Assembly: GCF_011067745.1 (NCBI RefSeq)
Contig: NZ_JAAMPJ010000004.1
Location: 124,001 to 188,000, forward strand
Source of the DNA: Lentzea alba
GTDB lineage: Bacteria; Actinomycetota; Actinomycetes; Mycobacteriales; Pseudonocardiaceae
Direction of reading: 5' to 3'
Length of the DNA: 64,000 nt
Numbering within the stretch: position 1 is the first letter of the stretch; each line of letters opens with the position of its first letter. The translations under genes were made by a program, and so were the position numbers. Under the pieces are notes generated by a model. That model saw nothing but the letters and a program-made list of their open reading frames with translations. It made no database searches and was not told the origin of the DNA. Positions 32,203 to 41,980 of this stretch are shown piece after piece.

Positions 32203-32852
32203 GCGAGCACCAGCCGGAAGCCCACGCCGCGCACGGTCTCCAGCGAGGCCGCGTCACCGAGCTTGCGGCGCAGCACCCCCACGTGCACGTCCAGCGTCTT
32301 GGTGGGACCGAACCAGTTCTCGTCCCACACCGCCTCCATGATCTGCTCGCGGGTGAACACCGCGCCCGGCTCCTCGGCCAGGAACGCGAGCAGGTCGAAC
32401 TCCTTCGGCGCCAGCTCCAGCTCGGCGCCGTCGAGGTGCACGCGGCGCCCGCGCCGATCGATCGTCAACCGCCCGTGCTCCTGCGCCGGCTCTTTCAGCG
32501 TTGGCTGCGCACGCCGCATGACCGCGCGTATCCGTGCGACGACCTCACGCACGCCGAACGGTTTGGTGATGTAGTCGTCCGCGCCGATCTCCAGCCCCAC
32601 GACCCGATCGACCTCGTCGGACCGTGCGCTGATCACGATGATCGGCACGTCACCGCGCGCACGCAGCTCACGGCAGACGTCCAGACCGTCCATGTCGGGC
32701 AACCCGAGGTCGACGAGCGCCAGCACGAAGTCGTCGGCGGCGAGCGCCTCTTCGCCCGTGCGCACCCAACGGACCTCGAACCCGTAGCGCGACAACCCGC
32801 GTGTGAGCGATTCCGCGATCGGCTCGTCGTCCTCCACCAGCAGCACCCGCAT
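32199..32852 (-). CDS. OmpR-family response regulator
   Basis: The 217-residue regulator has an N-terminal receiver domain with acidic residues at VEDDE, the phospho-acceptor Asp48 in ALVDLGLPD and the lysine in ADDYITKPFG. The C-terminal winged helix carries TREQIMEAVW and TLDVHVGVLRRKLG. It forms an operon with the kinase that follows. It probably controls genes outside the window; none of the immediate neighbours looks like an obvious target. Confidence 0.92.
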   Translation of the reverse strand: MRVLLVEDDEPIAESLTRGLSRYGFEVRWVRTGEEALAADDFVLALVDLGLPDMDGLDVCRELRARGDVPIIVISARSDEVDRVVGLEIGADDYITKPFGVREVVARIRAVMRRAQPTLKEPAQEHGRLTIDRRGRRVHLDGAELELAPKEFDLLAFLAEEPGAVFTREQIMEAVWDENWFGPTKTLDVHVGVLRRKLGDAASLETVRGVGFRLVLA

Positions 32853-32861
32853 GGGCGCAGA

Positions 32862-33413
32862 TCATTGCACTGAACGTTTCAGGGCGTTCCGCAACCGGAT
32901 CCCACTCCACTCCAGCGAGCTCGTGGTCACCGCGTCCCAGAACGACCACAGGTTCGGGAGCACCCGCAACGCGATCCCCGCCCGTTCGTGCAACTCGAAC
33001 AAATCGCCCACCCGTTCCGCAGGGCCCAGCGGCACGACCGGTTCGGTCGCCACCATCGCGATCCCGCGTCCTTCCCCGTCCTCTCCGAACTGCTGGAACG
33101 GCCCCGCGTCGAACCGGTACGCGTACAGCTCGACGGTCCGCATCCGCTCCAGCCACCCGTACTCGACCGCGTGCACCCTGACCCCGCAGCCGGGCCCGAT
33201 GATCCGCTCGCGATCCTCGTCCGTCGTGCCGGAGATCGTCCACGCCATCACCCGCGGGCACTGCCGGGGAAACCAGTAGTCGGGGGAGCGGCTCCAGTCC
33301 ACCGCCCACACGTACTCGCCGGGTTGCCGCGCGGTGGCCGCCAGGTGCGGCACGAACCGGGTGAGCGAAGGATCTTCGGAGAAGTGCAACACCTGACCGG
33401 ATTCGGGGCGCAT
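32862..33413 (-). CDS. DUF6886-family protein
   Basis: The 183-residue soluble protein shows LHFSEDPSLTRFVPHL near the start, then VWAVDWSRSPDYWFPRQCPR, a pattern of the DUF6886 family whose function is unknown. No motif suggests a reaction. Its ATG lies only 18 bases from the ATG of the divergent lipoprotein gene, with no room for a usual ribosome site and promoter, so its mRNA may be leaderless or start inside the neighbour. Confidence 0.75.
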   Translation of the reverse strand: MRPESGQVLHFSEDPSLTRFVPHLAATARQPGEYVWAVDWSRSPDYWFPRQCPRVMAWTISGTTDEDRERIIGPGCGVRVHAVEYGWLERMRTVELYAYRFDAGPFQQFGEDGEGRGIAMVATEPVVPLGPAERVGDLFELHERAGIALRVLPNLWSFWDAVTTSSLEWSGIRLRNALKRSVQ

Positions 33414-33431
33414 GTGGTCGATACTGGCCGC

Positions 33432-34454
33432 ATGCGGAGGCTGATGCTCGCGGTTTTGCTCGTCCTCACCGGCTGCTCCTCGGGCGTGGACGGCGGAGTC
33501 GGCTTCACGGCCGTCGGCCTCACCGCCACCCCGGAAGCACTGGCCACGCACGGCGACACGCTGGTGATCGGCACCCGTCCGTCCGACCACCCGGAACTGG
33601 TCACGCGCACCAAGGACGGCGCGCTGAACAACGTGAAGCTCACCCCGGCGACCCCGTACGGCAGGGAAGCGCACTGGTACGGGATCACCTCCGACGGCAC
33701 CACGATCACCGGCGTCGGCGGCGAACGCGGCGGCGCGCACGGCAACGTCCGGTGGAGCGCCTGGACCGGCGACACCGGTCAGATCGCCGAGAAACCGCAG
33801 GGGTTCAGCACGTTCGGCGGCTACGGGGCGGGCGAGCTGATCGGCCCGGTCCGCACGGCGAAGGGCCCGCTGATCATCGGCACCTGGCAGAGCGCCAAGG
33901 CCGGTCTCGACATCGCGGCGTGGACCTACGCCGCGGACACGTGGACCCGCCAGCCCTCCGCCGGCACCGTCCTCGAGAGCTCGCAGGAACTCCTCCGCTT
34001 CCCGCTGGCCGTCACCCCGAACGGCGACGGTGCGCTGGTCGTCGGCTGGCAGATCGCCAAGGGCGCGGTGAGCGCGGCCGTCTGGCAGTTCGACGGCACG
34101 ACCTGGACGACGGCGGTGCTCCCGGACGGTGACGCCGCCCTGGCCGCCCGCTGCTGGGACGGCACCTGCCACGTCGTCGGCCGCGGCAAGGGCAAGCTCG
34201 CCTGGTGGACGGGTCCCGACTGGAAGAAGCTGACCACCCCGGACGTCCCGGTCGGCGACGACCAGAACCTCGCCGCCCCCGTCCCGGTCAACGGCACCCC
34301 GACCCTGATCGTCGACCACAACGGCGTGAAGCTCGTGTCCGAAAAGGACGAACGCCCGGCCGAGGGGCTGTCCGGCGAGGTCGTGGCGGCGGAGAAGGTG
34401 GGCGATCAGGTGTTCGTGATCGCGGGCGGCCGCCTCTGGCGTACGGCTGCTTGA
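33432..34454 (+). CDS. Secreted lipoprotein, probable beta-propeller, unknown function
   Basis: The 340-residue protein has a very short signal peptide with a lipobox LTGCSS near residue 14. The body has repeated short strand patterns (GTWQSAKAGLDIAAWTY, GWQIAKGAVSAAVWQF, GRGKGKLAWWTGPDW) spaced 50-60 residues apart, as expected for a beta-propeller of about six blades. I do not recognise a named family. The ATG lies 18 bases from the divergent DUF6886 gene. It may be a cell-surface binding protein. Confidence 0.65.
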   Translation: MRRLMLAVLLVLTGCSSGVDGGVGFTAVGLTATPEALATHGDTLVIGTRPSDHPELVTRTKDGALNNVKLTPATPYGREAHWYGITSDGTTITGVGGERGGAHGNVRWSAWTGDTGQIAEKPQGFSTFGGYGAGELIGPVRTAKGPLIIGTWQSAKAGLDIAAWTYAADTWTRQPSAGTVLESSQELLRFPLAVTPNGDGALVVGWQIAKGAVSAAVWQFDGTTWTTAVLPDGDAALAARCWDGTCHVVGRGKGKLAWWTGPDWKKLTTPDVPVGDDQNLAAPVPVNGTPTLIVDHNGVKLVSEKDERPAEGLSGEVVAAEKVGDQVFVIAGGRLWRTAA

Positions 34455-34469
34455 TCTCCCCCAGGTAGC

Positions 34470-34503
34470 CCAGCCTGACCAGCGGTTTCCGACGGTAGGC
34501 TGG
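34470..34503. other. Short inverted repeat before the P450 gene
   Basis: CCAGCCT (34470-34476) pairs with AGGCTGG (34497-34503) across a 20-base loop. It lies between the lipoprotein stop and the P450 start and may be a weak terminator or a leader structure. Confidence 0.35.
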
Positions 34504-34528
34504 CAGCCGGGACTGAGGGAGCACGGCG

Positions 34529-35641
34529 ATGCCGATCAAACGCGTACCCACTCCGGCCGGCGACGAAGCCTGGCTCGTCACCGGCTACGACCAGGTCAAG
34601 ACCCTGCTGGCGGACCGCAGGCTCGGCCGCGGCCACGCCGACCCGGACAACGCCCCGAGGTTCACCGACTCCGTGCTGCTCGGCCGGCCGCACCAGGCCA
34701 CCGAGCAGGAGGAGAACGAGCGCCACACCTGGATGCGCAGGATGCTCAACCCGGAGTTCTCCGCCAGGAACATGGAGGCGCTGCGCCCGCGCATCAGGAA
34801 CCTGATCCACGACCTGCTGGACGACCTCGTCACCCACCCCCAACCGGCGAACTTCCACGAGCTCGTGTCGTTCCCGCTCCCGGTCCTGGTGATCTGCGAG
34901 CTGCTGGGCGTCCCCTACGCCGACCGCACCGAGTTCCGCCGCTGGTCGGAGTCCATGAGCACGCTCAACGACCAGCAGAAGTCGATCGAAGGCGCCACCA
35001 AGCTCTGGACCTACATGAACGAGCTGGTCCAGCGGAAGAAGGCCGAACCGGGCGACGACGTCATCACCCGCCTCGCCGGCACCGCGGCGGACGAGCAGAT
35101 CGCCCAGCTCAGCGCCGGCCTGCTGTTCGCGGGCCACGAGACGACCGTCTCCGTCATCGACCGCGGCGTCATGCTGCTCAGCGAGAACCCCGGTCAGTGG
35201 GACGCGCTCAAGCAAGACCCCAAGAGCATTCCCGCCGCGGTCGAGGAGATCCTGCGCCACCGCTCGCTCACGTCGATCCGCAGCGAGGACTCCGGCCTGC
35301 CCCGGTACGCGATGGCCGACATCGAGGTCGAAGGCGTCCGGATCCCGCAGGGCGACCTCGTCCTGCTCGGCATCGACCAGGCCAACCGGGACGAGGTCAG
35401 GTTCCCGGATCCGGAGACCTTCACCCAGCGCGAGACCAACCCCCACCTCACGTTCGGCCACGGCCCGAGGTTCTGCATCGGCGCGCCGCTCGCCAGGGTC
35501 GAGCTGACCGAGGTCTTCCACGCCCTCACCGAACGGTTCGAGACGTTCGGCCTGGCCGTCGAGGTCACCGCACTGCGCCCCAGGACGGAACAGCTGGTCG
35601 GCGGGGTGGCGGAGCTCCCGGTGCGCTGGACGGCGCAGTGA
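34529..35641 (+). CDS. Cytochrome P450, orphan, short N-terminus
   Basis: This is a soluble bacterial P450 monooxygenase of 370 residues. The I-helix oxygen-activating motif is AGHETT near residue 208, the ExxR pair is in VEEILRHR, and the heme-ligand Cys316 lies in FGHGPRFCIGAPLAR. It lacks about 25-30 residues at the N-terminus compared with the usual 395-410 residues, starting directly at PTPAGDEAWLVTGYDQVK, as in some actinobacterial P450s. ATG 34529 follows GAGGGAG. No ferredoxin, reductase or biosynthetic gene is adjacent, so its substrate and electron donor are unknown. Confidence 0.9.
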   Translation: MPIKRVPTPAGDEAWLVTGYDQVKTLLADRRLGRGHADPDNAPRFTDSVLLGRPHQATEQEENERHTWMRRMLNPEFSARNMEALRPRIRNLIHDLLDDLVTHPQPANFHELVSFPLPVLVICELLGVPYADRTEFRRWSESMSTLNDQQKSIEGATKLWTYMNELVQRKKAEPGDDVITRLAGTAADEQIAQLSAGLLFAGHETTVSVIDRGVMLLSENPGQWDALKQDPKSIPAAVEEILRHRSLTSIRSEDSGLPRYAMADIEVEGVRIPQGDLVLLGIDQANRDEVRFPDPETFTQRETNPHLTFGHGPRFCIGAPLARVELTEVFHALTERFETFGLAVEVTALRPRTEQLVGGVAELPVRWTAQ

Positions 35642-36032
35642 TCGATACAGTGACCGTGCACACCTGAGGCGCTCCGCAGCGTGATGCCGGATTCCGATCA
35701 CATTGCGCTGCTTGTCCCACATCTTCCGGCCAATGCATTCACCCGGATGCGTCACATCCATCCGTGGTCGTGACAGAACTTCACGGTGAATTACAGCGAT
35801 CCGGACGCACAATGGTCACGCTTGGACACACAATCGCCGAGCGTCAACTGTTGATGTGCCTGTTCGCCCCTGCATAACGCCACGCATGGGTGACTATGGC
35901 CCGGTCAGTGGGCCCCCGCGAATCGGTGGGGGTGGGCGGCGGTGCGCCAGATCGGCGGTTAATCTCTTGCAACTCGTCCACTGCAATCCAGTGTGCCGAC
36001 GTCGCAACCACCGGGGAGAGGACTGAACACGG
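35642..36032. promoter_or_regulatory. 391-base regulatory region before the peptide importer operon
   Basis: No gene is supported in this gap. It contains a direct repeat, GGACGCACAAT (35803-35813) and GGACACACAAT (35824-35834), 21 bases apart; a small palindrome, TCAAC-T-GTTGA (35844-35854); and a CCCCC/GGGGG hairpin (35913-35932). These are plausible sites for a nitrogen- or growth-phase regulator of the importer. The importer start codon follows a GGGGAGAGG ribosome site. Confidence 0.5.
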
Positions 36033-37010
36033 GTGGCCGGATTTCTGTTGCGGCGGTTGGTCAACTACGTGGTGCTTGCCCTAGTGGCAACGTTCCTCGC
36101 GTTCACGTTGGCCTCCGCCACCTTTGACCCGATCGGGGTGTTGCAACAACGCAACCCACCGCCTCCGGCGGCATCGATCGAGGCGAAGAAACGAGACCTC
36201 CACCTCGACCAGCCGATCCCGCAGCGGTTCGTGACGTGGATGAGCGGTGTGGTGCAGGGTGACTTCGGTCGCACGATCACCGACCGCCCGATCACGGACG
36301 AACTGGGCCGCCGGATCGGCGTGAGTCTGAGGCTGTTCCTGCTCGGCATCACGATCGGCATCCTGTTCGGGGTGCTGCTCGGCGTGGTGAGCGCGATCAG
36401 GCAGTACAAGTTCAGCGACTACTTCGCGACCTTGTTCAGCTTCATACTTCTCTCGACACCGGTGTTCGTGCTCGGCACGCTGCTCAAGATGGGCGCCCAG
36501 GGCATCAACGACTCGATCGGCTCGAACGTGCTGATCTTCGTCGGTGAGGAGACACCCGGCTTCCAGGGCAACTGGTTCGAGCACCTCGGCGACCGGCTGC
36601 AGCACCTGATCGTGCCGACGCTGACGATCGCGCTCGGCCAGATCGCCTACTACAGCCGCTACCAGCGCTCGTCGATGCTCGACGTGCTGGGCAGCGACTT
36701 CCTGCGCACCGCCCAGGCCAAGGGCCTCACCCGCCGCAAGGCGCTGTTCAAGCACGGTCTGCGCACCGCGCTGATCCCGATGGCGACGCTGTTCGCGTTC
36801 GGGTTCGGCCTGCTCGTCGTCGGTGGCACGTTCACCGAACGGATCTTCGGCTGGTTCGGCATGGGTGACTGGCTGGTCACCGGCATCTCGGCCCAGGACA
36901 CGAACATCACGGCCACGGTGACGCTGTTCGTCGCGGTGTGCGTGCTGTTCTCCGGCTGGCTCGCCGATGTGCTGTACGCCGCGCTCGACCCCCGAATCCG
37001 TGTGAACTAG
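36033..37010 (+). CDS. Peptide ABC importer permease 1 (DppB/OppB type)
   Basis: The inner-membrane permease has 325 residues. Its first helix starts at the N-terminus (FLLRRLVNYVVLALVATFLA), as in DppB proteins, and about five more helices follow. The ATPase-contact loop reads DFLRTAQAKGLTRRKALFKH near residue 225. The GTG start follows GGGGAGAGG. It is the first gene of a complete four-gene importer: permease 1, permease 2, fused ATPase and binding protein. Confidence 0.9.
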   Translation: MAGFLLRRLVNYVVLALVATFLAFTLASATFDPIGVLQQRNPPPPAASIEAKKRDLHLDQPIPQRFVTWMSGVVQGDFGRTITDRPITDELGRRIGVSLRLFLLGITIGILFGVLLGVVSAIRQYKFSDYFATLFSFILLSTPVFVLGTLLKMGAQGINDSIGSNVLIFVGEETPGFQGNWFEHLGDRLQHLIVPTLTIALGQIAYYSRYQRSSMLDVLGSDFLRTAQAKGLTRRKALFKHGLRTALIPMATLFAFGFGLLVVGGTFTERIFGWFGMGDWLVTGISAQDTNITATVTLFVAVCVLFSGWLADVLYAALDPRIRVN

Positions 37011-37026
37011 GCAAGGTGACGACGAC

Positions 37027-38004
37027 GTGACCGTGATCCTCAACGAGGGCGACTCCGCGGGAACCACCGGCGCCGCCTCCGGCAGCCCCGTCGACGCGGC
37101 GCCCGAACCGGGCAAGGCGATGACGCGTGGCCGGCTCGTGCTCATCCGCTTCATGCGCAACAAGCTGGCGCTCGTCGGCCTGGTGCTCATCGTGGGCATG
37201 TACCTGATGGCGTTCGTGGGCCCCTTCCTGTCCAAGTGGAGTTACGACACACAGGACTACAGCGCGTTCCTCGAACCGCCGTACGCCGACCACATCTTCG
37301 GCACCGACAAGATCGGTACCGACATGTTCGCGCTGACGATGCGCGGGCTGCAGAAGTCGCTGCTGATCGGCTTGCTGGTGGCGCTCATCTCGACCACCGT
37401 GGCCGCGATCGTCGGCGCGACCGCCGGCTACTTCCTGGGTGCCGCCGACAAGGCGCTCATGTGGGTGGTCGACCTGCTGCTCGTGTTGCCGTCGTTCCTG
37501 ATCATCGCCATCCTGAGCCCGTGGTTCCGCGGCAAGTCGTGGTTCCTGCTGGTGATCATGCTGGCGGCGTTCCAATGGATGATCACCGCGCGCATCGTGC
37601 GAGGGATGACGCTGACGCTGAAGGAGCGCGAGTTCGTGAAGGCGGCCAAGTTCATGGGCCAGCCCGCGCGCACCATCATCGCCAAGCACATCGTGCCGAA
37701 CATGGCCTCGCTACTGATCATCGACGCGACCATCAACGTCGGTTCGGCGGTGCTCGCCGAGACCGGCCTGAGCTACTTCGGGTTCGGCGTCCAGTCGCCC
37801 GACGTCTCGCTCGGCACCCTGATCGGGCTCAACGCCGAGTCCGCGACGACCTTCCCGTGGCTGTTCCTGTTCCCGGCGGGCTTCCTCGTCGTGTTCGTGC
37901 TGGCGGTGAACTGGGTCGGCGACGGGTTGCGCGACGCGCTCGACCCCACCTCCACGCGCGTGCGCCGCAAGGAGAAGAAGGACACCAAGGAGAAGGCCGC
38001 CTGA
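37027..38004 (+). CDS. Peptide ABC importer permease 2 (DppC/OppC type)
   Basis: This second permease has 325 residues. An N-terminal tail of about 30 residues precedes [20 protein letters not shown], the OppC-type N domain, and the periplasmic [14 protein letters not shown] motif is typical of the family. The ATPase-contact loop is [20 protein letters not shown]. It starts at GTG 16 bases after permease 1. The C-terminus is lysine-rich ([13 protein letters not shown]), and the stop overlaps the ATPase start (TGATG). Confidence 0.9.
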   Translation: MTVILNEGDSAGTTGAASGSPVDAAPEPGKAMTRGRLVLIRFMRNKLALVGLVLIVGMYLMAFVGPFLSKWSYDTQDYSAFLEPPYADHIFGTDKIGTDMFALTMRGLQKSLLIGLLVALISTTVAAIVGATAGYFLGAADKALMWVVDLLLVLPSFLIIAILSPWFRGKSWFLLVIMLAAFQWMITARIVRGMTLTLKEREFVKAAKFMGQPARTIIAKHIVPNMASLLIIDATINVGSAVLAETGLSYFGFGVQSPDVSLGTLIGLNAESATTFPWLFLFPAGFLVVFVLAVNWVGDGLRDALDPTSTRVRRKEKKDTKEKAA

Positions 38005-40133
38005 TGACCACCTCGGAGATCCAGTTCGACGTGCCGGCCGACCCGGTCGTCGAGGGGCCGGTTCTGCAGGTCGAGGACCTTCACGTGTCCTTCCCGAGCG
38101 AGGCCGGCCGCGTGCAGGCCGTGCGCGGGCTGAGCTACCACGTCTCGCCCGGCGAGGTGCTCGGCATCGTCGGCGAGTCCGGGTCCGGCAAGTCCGTGTC
38201 CTCGCTCGCCGTCATGGGCCTGCTGCCCTCGTCGGCGCGCATCACCGGTTCCATCAAGTTCCAGGGCCGTGAGCTCATCGGCCGGGGCGACTCGGAGCTG
38301 TCGAAGATCCGCGGCCGGCGCATCTCGATGGTGTTCCAGGACCCGCTGTCCGCGCTCACGCCGGTCTACACCGTCGGCGACCAGATCGCCGAGGCGATCC
38401 TGGTGCACCGCAAGGGCGCCGTGTCCAAGGCGGCCGCCGCCAAGCGCGCGGTCGAACTGCTCGACCTCGTCGGCATCCCGAACGCCGCCGAACGCGCCAA
38501 GGCGTTCCCGCACGAGTTCTCCGGCGGCATGCGGCAGCGCGCGGTGATCGCCATGGCGATCGCCAACGACCCCGACCTGATCATCGCCGACGAGCCGACC
38601 ACCGCGCTCGACGTGACGGTGCAGGCCCAGGTGCTGCAGCTGCTCGAGACCGCGCAGGAGGTCACCGGCGCGGGCATCGTGATCATCACCCACGACCTCG
38701 GCGTCGTCGCCGGGTTCGCGGACCGGCTGATGGTCATGTACGCGGGCCGTGCCGTCGAAAAGGGCAAGGTCGACGAGATCTACCAGCAGCCGCGCATGCC
38801 GTACACGCTCGGCCTGCTCGGCTCGATCCCGCGCCTGGACGTCGGCGAGAAGCAGGCTCTCGTCCCGATCACCGGCCAGCCGCCGTCGCTCACGGACCTC
38901 CCCCCGGGGTGCCCGTTCGCGCCGCGCTGCCCGATGGTCGTCGACGCCTGCCACACCGCCGAGCCGCCGCTGATCGAGGTCGACGGCTCCGACGAGCACC
39001 ACGCCGCGTGCATCAGGACCGGCGAGATCGCCGCGACCGACGCCGAGGGCGCGGAGGCCGCCGCCGAGATCTTCGGTGCCGAGGTCGTCGAAGAGCCCGA
39101 GATCGCCAAGGTGCCGCGCGAGCAGCGCGACATCGTGCTGGGGCTCGACCACGTGGTCAAGGAGTACGCGGTCAACAAGGGCGTGGTGTTCAAGCGCCGC
39201 GTCGGCACCGTGCACGCGGTCGCGGGCATCACGTTCGACATCCGCGAGGGCGAGACCCTCGGCCTGGTCGGCGAGTCCGGTTGTGGCAAGACCACGACAC
39301 TGATGGAGATCCTCGGCCTGGAAAAGCCGATGGGCGGCGAGATCTCGGTCCTCGGCACCAACGTGTCCTCTTTGGACTCGAAGCGCCGCTTCGAGATCCG
39401 CCGCGACATGTCGGTGGTCTTCCAGGACCCGATGGCCTCGCTCGACCCTCGCCTCACGATCAACGACGTCATCGCCGAGCCGATGCAGGTTCACGGCTAT
39501 AGCAAGGACGCGATCAACCGGCGCGTGCCGGAGCTGATGCGGCTCGTGGGCCTGCGTCCCGAGCAGCTGTCGCGCTACCCCGGTGAGTTCTCCGGCGGTC
39601 AGCGTCAGCGCATCGGCATCGCGCGGGCCCTCGCGCTCGAACCGAAGCTCGTCGTGCTCGACGAGCCGGTGTCGGCGCTGGATGTGTCCATCCAGGCGGG
39701 TGTCATCAACCTGCTGGAGGAGCTCAAGTCCAAGCTGGGCCTGGCTTACCTGTTCGTCGCGCACGACCTGTCGGTGGTGCGCCACATCGCGGACCGGGTG
39801 GCCGTGATGTACCTGGGGAAGATCGTCGAGATCGGCGAGGTGGACTCGGTGTTCGACGCACCGCGCCACCCGTACACGCAGGCACTGCTGTCGGCGATCC
39901 CGATCCCCGACCCCGTCAAGGAACGCCAGCGGGAGAGGATTCTCCTCACCGGCGACCTGCCGAGCCCGGCGAACCCGCCGTCCGGCTGCCGGTTCCGCAC
40001 CCGGTGCTTCCTGCACGCGTCGCTGCCGCCCGAGAAGCAGCGCACGTGCATCGAGCTGGAACCGCCGCGCGAGGTGCAGGCCCCCGACCACGAGGCCGCC
40101 TGCCACTTCGCCCAGATCCGTCAGGTCCTCTGA
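38004..40133 (+). CDS. Fused peptide-importer ATPase (DppD-DppF in one chain)
   Basis: One 709-residue chain contains two full ABC ATPase domains. The first (about 20-340) has Walker [10 protein letters not shown], signature FSGGMRQR, Walker B LIIADEP and the OppD-type C-terminal cysteine cluster CPFAPRCPM. After a 45-residue acidic, alanine-rich linker, the second (about 375-705) has [24 protein letters not shown] and a second cluster, CRFRTRC. In most bacteria these are separate DppD and DppF proteins. The fusion fixes a 1:1 ratio and is seen in other actinomycetes. It energises uptake of peptides or related compounds. Confidence 0.9.
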   Translation: MTTSEIQFDVPADPVVEGPVLQVEDLHVSFPSEAGRVQAVRGLSYHVSPGEVLGIVGESGSGKSVSSLAVMGLLPSSARITGSIKFQGRELIGRGDSELSKIRGRRISMVFQDPLSALTPVYTVGDQIAEAILVHRKGAVSKAAAAKRAVELLDLVGIPNAAERAKAFPHEFSGGMRQRAVIAMAIANDPDLIIADEPTTALDVTVQAQVLQLLETAQEVTGAGIVIITHDLGVVAGFADRLMVMYAGRAVEKGKVDEIYQQPRMPYTLGLLGSIPRLDVGEKQALVPITGQPPSLTDLPPGCPFAPRCPMVVDACHTAEPPLIEVDGSDEHHAACIRTGEIAATDAEGAEAAAEIFGAEVVEEPEIAKVPREQRDIVLGLDHVVKEYAVNKGVVFKRRVGTVHAVAGITFDIREGETLGLVGESGCGKTTTLMEILGLEKPMGGEISVLGTNVSSLDSKRRFEIRRDMSVVFQDPMASLDPRLTINDVIAEPMQVHGYSKDAINRRVPELMRLVGLRPEQLSRYPGEFSGGQRQRIGIARALALEPKLVVLDEPVSALDVSIQAGVINLLEELKSKLGLAYLFVAHDLSVVRHIADRVAVMYLGKIVEIGEVDSVFDAPRHPYTQALLSAIPIPDPVKERQRERILLTGDLPSPANPPSGCRFRTRCFLHASLPPEKQRTCIELEPPREVQAPDHEAACHFAQIRQVL

Positions 40134-40221
40134 TGCATCCGTCGCCTCAGAAGAGACCTGCGAGCACGAAGGAACAGTGTCCCCGGCAACTGGTGTCCGG
40201 GCACGAGGGAGGTTCACGACA

Positions 40222-41910
40222 GTGAGTCGACGTACCAAGGTGGGAGTGACCGCGCTGGCCGCGATCGCCCTCACGCTTACCGCGTGTGGGGGGCCCAGCA
40301 AGACTGACTCCGGGCTCAAGGGGTCTGAGGGCACGGTCGGTCAGGCGGACATCAACCCGCAGGACGCGTCCAAGGTCAAGGACGGCGGCGAGTTCCGCTG
40401 GCCCGTCGACCAGTTGCCGGACAACTGGAACTACAACCAGCTCGACGGCACCAACGCCGACGGTCGTCGCATGATCGACACGATGATGCCGAACCTGTAC
40501 AAGCAGCTGCCCGACTCGACGATCGAGGTCAACAAGGACTACCTCGACGACGTCAAGCTCGCGTCCAGCGACCCGCAGGTCCTCGAGTTCAAGATCAACT
40601 CGAAGGCCAAGTGGTCGGACGGCAAGGCGCTGTCCTGGGAGGACTTCGAGGCCATGTGGAAGTCCCTCAACGGGACCGACAAGGCCTACGAGGTCGCCGG
40701 CAGCACCGGCTACGAGGACATCGAGAAGGTCGAGAAGGGCGCGACCGACCAGGACGTCAAGGTGACGTTCAAGAAGAAGTTCGCCGAGTGGAAGGGCATC
40801 TTCTCGCCCCTCTACCCGAAGGCGATGTCCGCCTCGGCCGAGGAGTTCAACAAGGGCTGGGCCGACGCGCCGAAGATCACCGCCGGTCCGTTCAAGATCG
40901 GCACGATCGACCGCACCGGCAAGCTCGTGACCGTCGTGCGCGACCCCGCGTGGTGGGGTGAGAAGCCGAAGCTGGAGAAGATCACGTTCCGCCAGGTCGA
41001 CCGCACCGCGCTCGCGGACGCGCTCGCCAACGGCCAGATCGACTTCTTCGACATCGGCTCCAGCGTCGACAACTTCACGCGGGCCAAGTCGATGCAGGGT
41101 GTGACGATCCGTCAGGCGATCACGCCGGACTACTCGCACATCACGTTCAACGGTGCGGACTCCTCGATCCTCAAGGACGCGAAGCTCCGCGTCGCGCTGA
41201 TGCGCGGTATCGACACCAAGGTCGTCGCCAAGGCGCTGCTCGGCCAGATGCTCAAGGGCGACGCGCAGGTCACCGGTAACCACTTCTTCCTGCTCGGCAC
41301 GAAGGAGTACAAGGACAACTCGGCCGTCGCGTCGTTCGACAAGGAAGCCGCGAAGAAGCAGCTCGACGAGCTGGGCTGGAAGCTCGAGGGTGAGACCCGC
41401 AAGAAGGACGGCAAGGAACTGGTCGTCCGGTACGTCATCCCGACGCCGAACCCCGTTTCCGACCAGATCGCGAAGCTCGTGCAGTCGCAGCTGAAGGAGA
41501 TCGGCGCCAAGGTCGACATCCAGGCCGTGCCTTCGACCGACTTCTTCAAGCAGTTCGTCAACGTCGGCAACTTCGACATGACCGGCTTCCGCTGGCTGTC
41601 CTCGGCCACGCCGATCTCGGACAGCAAGGGCATCTACTCGCTCGACCCGGCCGCGACCAACCAGAACTACGGTCGCATCGGCTCGGACGAGGTCAACAAG
41701 CTGCTCGAGCAGGCGAACGGTGAGCTCGACGACACCAAGCGCGCCGCGCTCGCCAACGAGGCCGACAAGAAGATCTGGGAGCTGGGCCACCAGCTGCCGC
41801 TGTACCAGCTGCCGGGTGCGGTCGCGATCAAGAGCAACGTCGCCAACATGGGTGCCGTCGCGTTCGCGAACCGTCCGTACGACTACATCCACATGGGCTT
41901 CACCGAGTGA
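40222..41910 (+). CDS. Peptide ABC importer binding lipoprotein (family 5)
   Basis: The 562-residue protein is an extracellular solute-binding protein of family 5. The signal peptide ends in the lipobox LTLTACGG near residue 22. The body shows the family pattern EFKINSKAKWSDGKALSWED, PKITAGPFKI and HMGFTE at the end. GTG 40222 follows GAGGGAGG. The 88-base gap after the ATPase gene allows separate regulation of the abundant binding protein. Ligands of this family include peptides, nickel chelates and sugars; the permease and ATPase types favour peptides. Confidence 0.9.
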   Translation: MSRRTKVGVTALAAIALTLTACGGPSKTDSGLKGSEGTVGQADINPQDASKVKDGGEFRWPVDQLPDNWNYNQLDGTNADGRRMIDTMMPNLYKQLPDSTIEVNKDYLDDVKLASSDPQVLEFKINSKAKWSDGKALSWEDFEAMWKSLNGTDKAYEVAGSTGYEDIEKVEKGATDQDVKVTFKKKFAEWKGIFSPLYPKAMSASAEEFNKGWADAPKITAGPFKIGTIDRTGKLVTVVRDPAWWGEKPKLEKITFRQVDRTALADALANGQIDFFDIGSSVDNFTRAKSMQGVTIRQAITPDYSHITFNGADSSILKDAKLRVALMRGIDTKVVAKALLGQMLKGDAQVTGNHFFLLGTKEYKDNSAVASFDKEAAKKQLDELGWKLEGETRKKDGKELVVRYVIPTPNPVSDQIAKLVQSQLKEIGAKVDIQAVPSTDFFKQFVNVGNFDMTGFRWLSSATPISDSKGIYSLDPAATNQNYGRIGSDEVNKLLEQANGELDDTKRAALANEADKKIWELGHQLPLYQLPGAVAIKSNVANMGAVAFANRPYDYIHMGFTE

Positions 41911-41927
41911 TGTGTAGTTAGCTGTCG

Positions 41928-41964
41928 AACGGCCCGGCGGGCTTCCCCGCCGGGCCGTTTCTTT
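41928..41964 (+). terminator. Strong Rho-independent terminator
   Basis: A 14-base stem (AACGGCCCGGCGGG with CCCGCCGGGCCGTT) around a CTTC tetraloop is followed by TCTTT. It closes the peptide importer operon. Confidence 0.92.
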
Positions 41965-41980
41965 CTGTTTGGAGCTTCTC

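Noticed and set aside
34529-35641. P450 as part of a biosynthetic cluster
   Set aside because: No polyketide, peptide-synthetase, terpene or ferredoxin gene is near it; neighbours are a lipoprotein and a peptide importer.
37773-40334. Long minus-strand frame opposite the fused ATPase gene
   Set aside because: It is rich in Arg, Val, Asp and His of no known family, while the plus strand encodes two complete ABC ATPase domains with all motifs.
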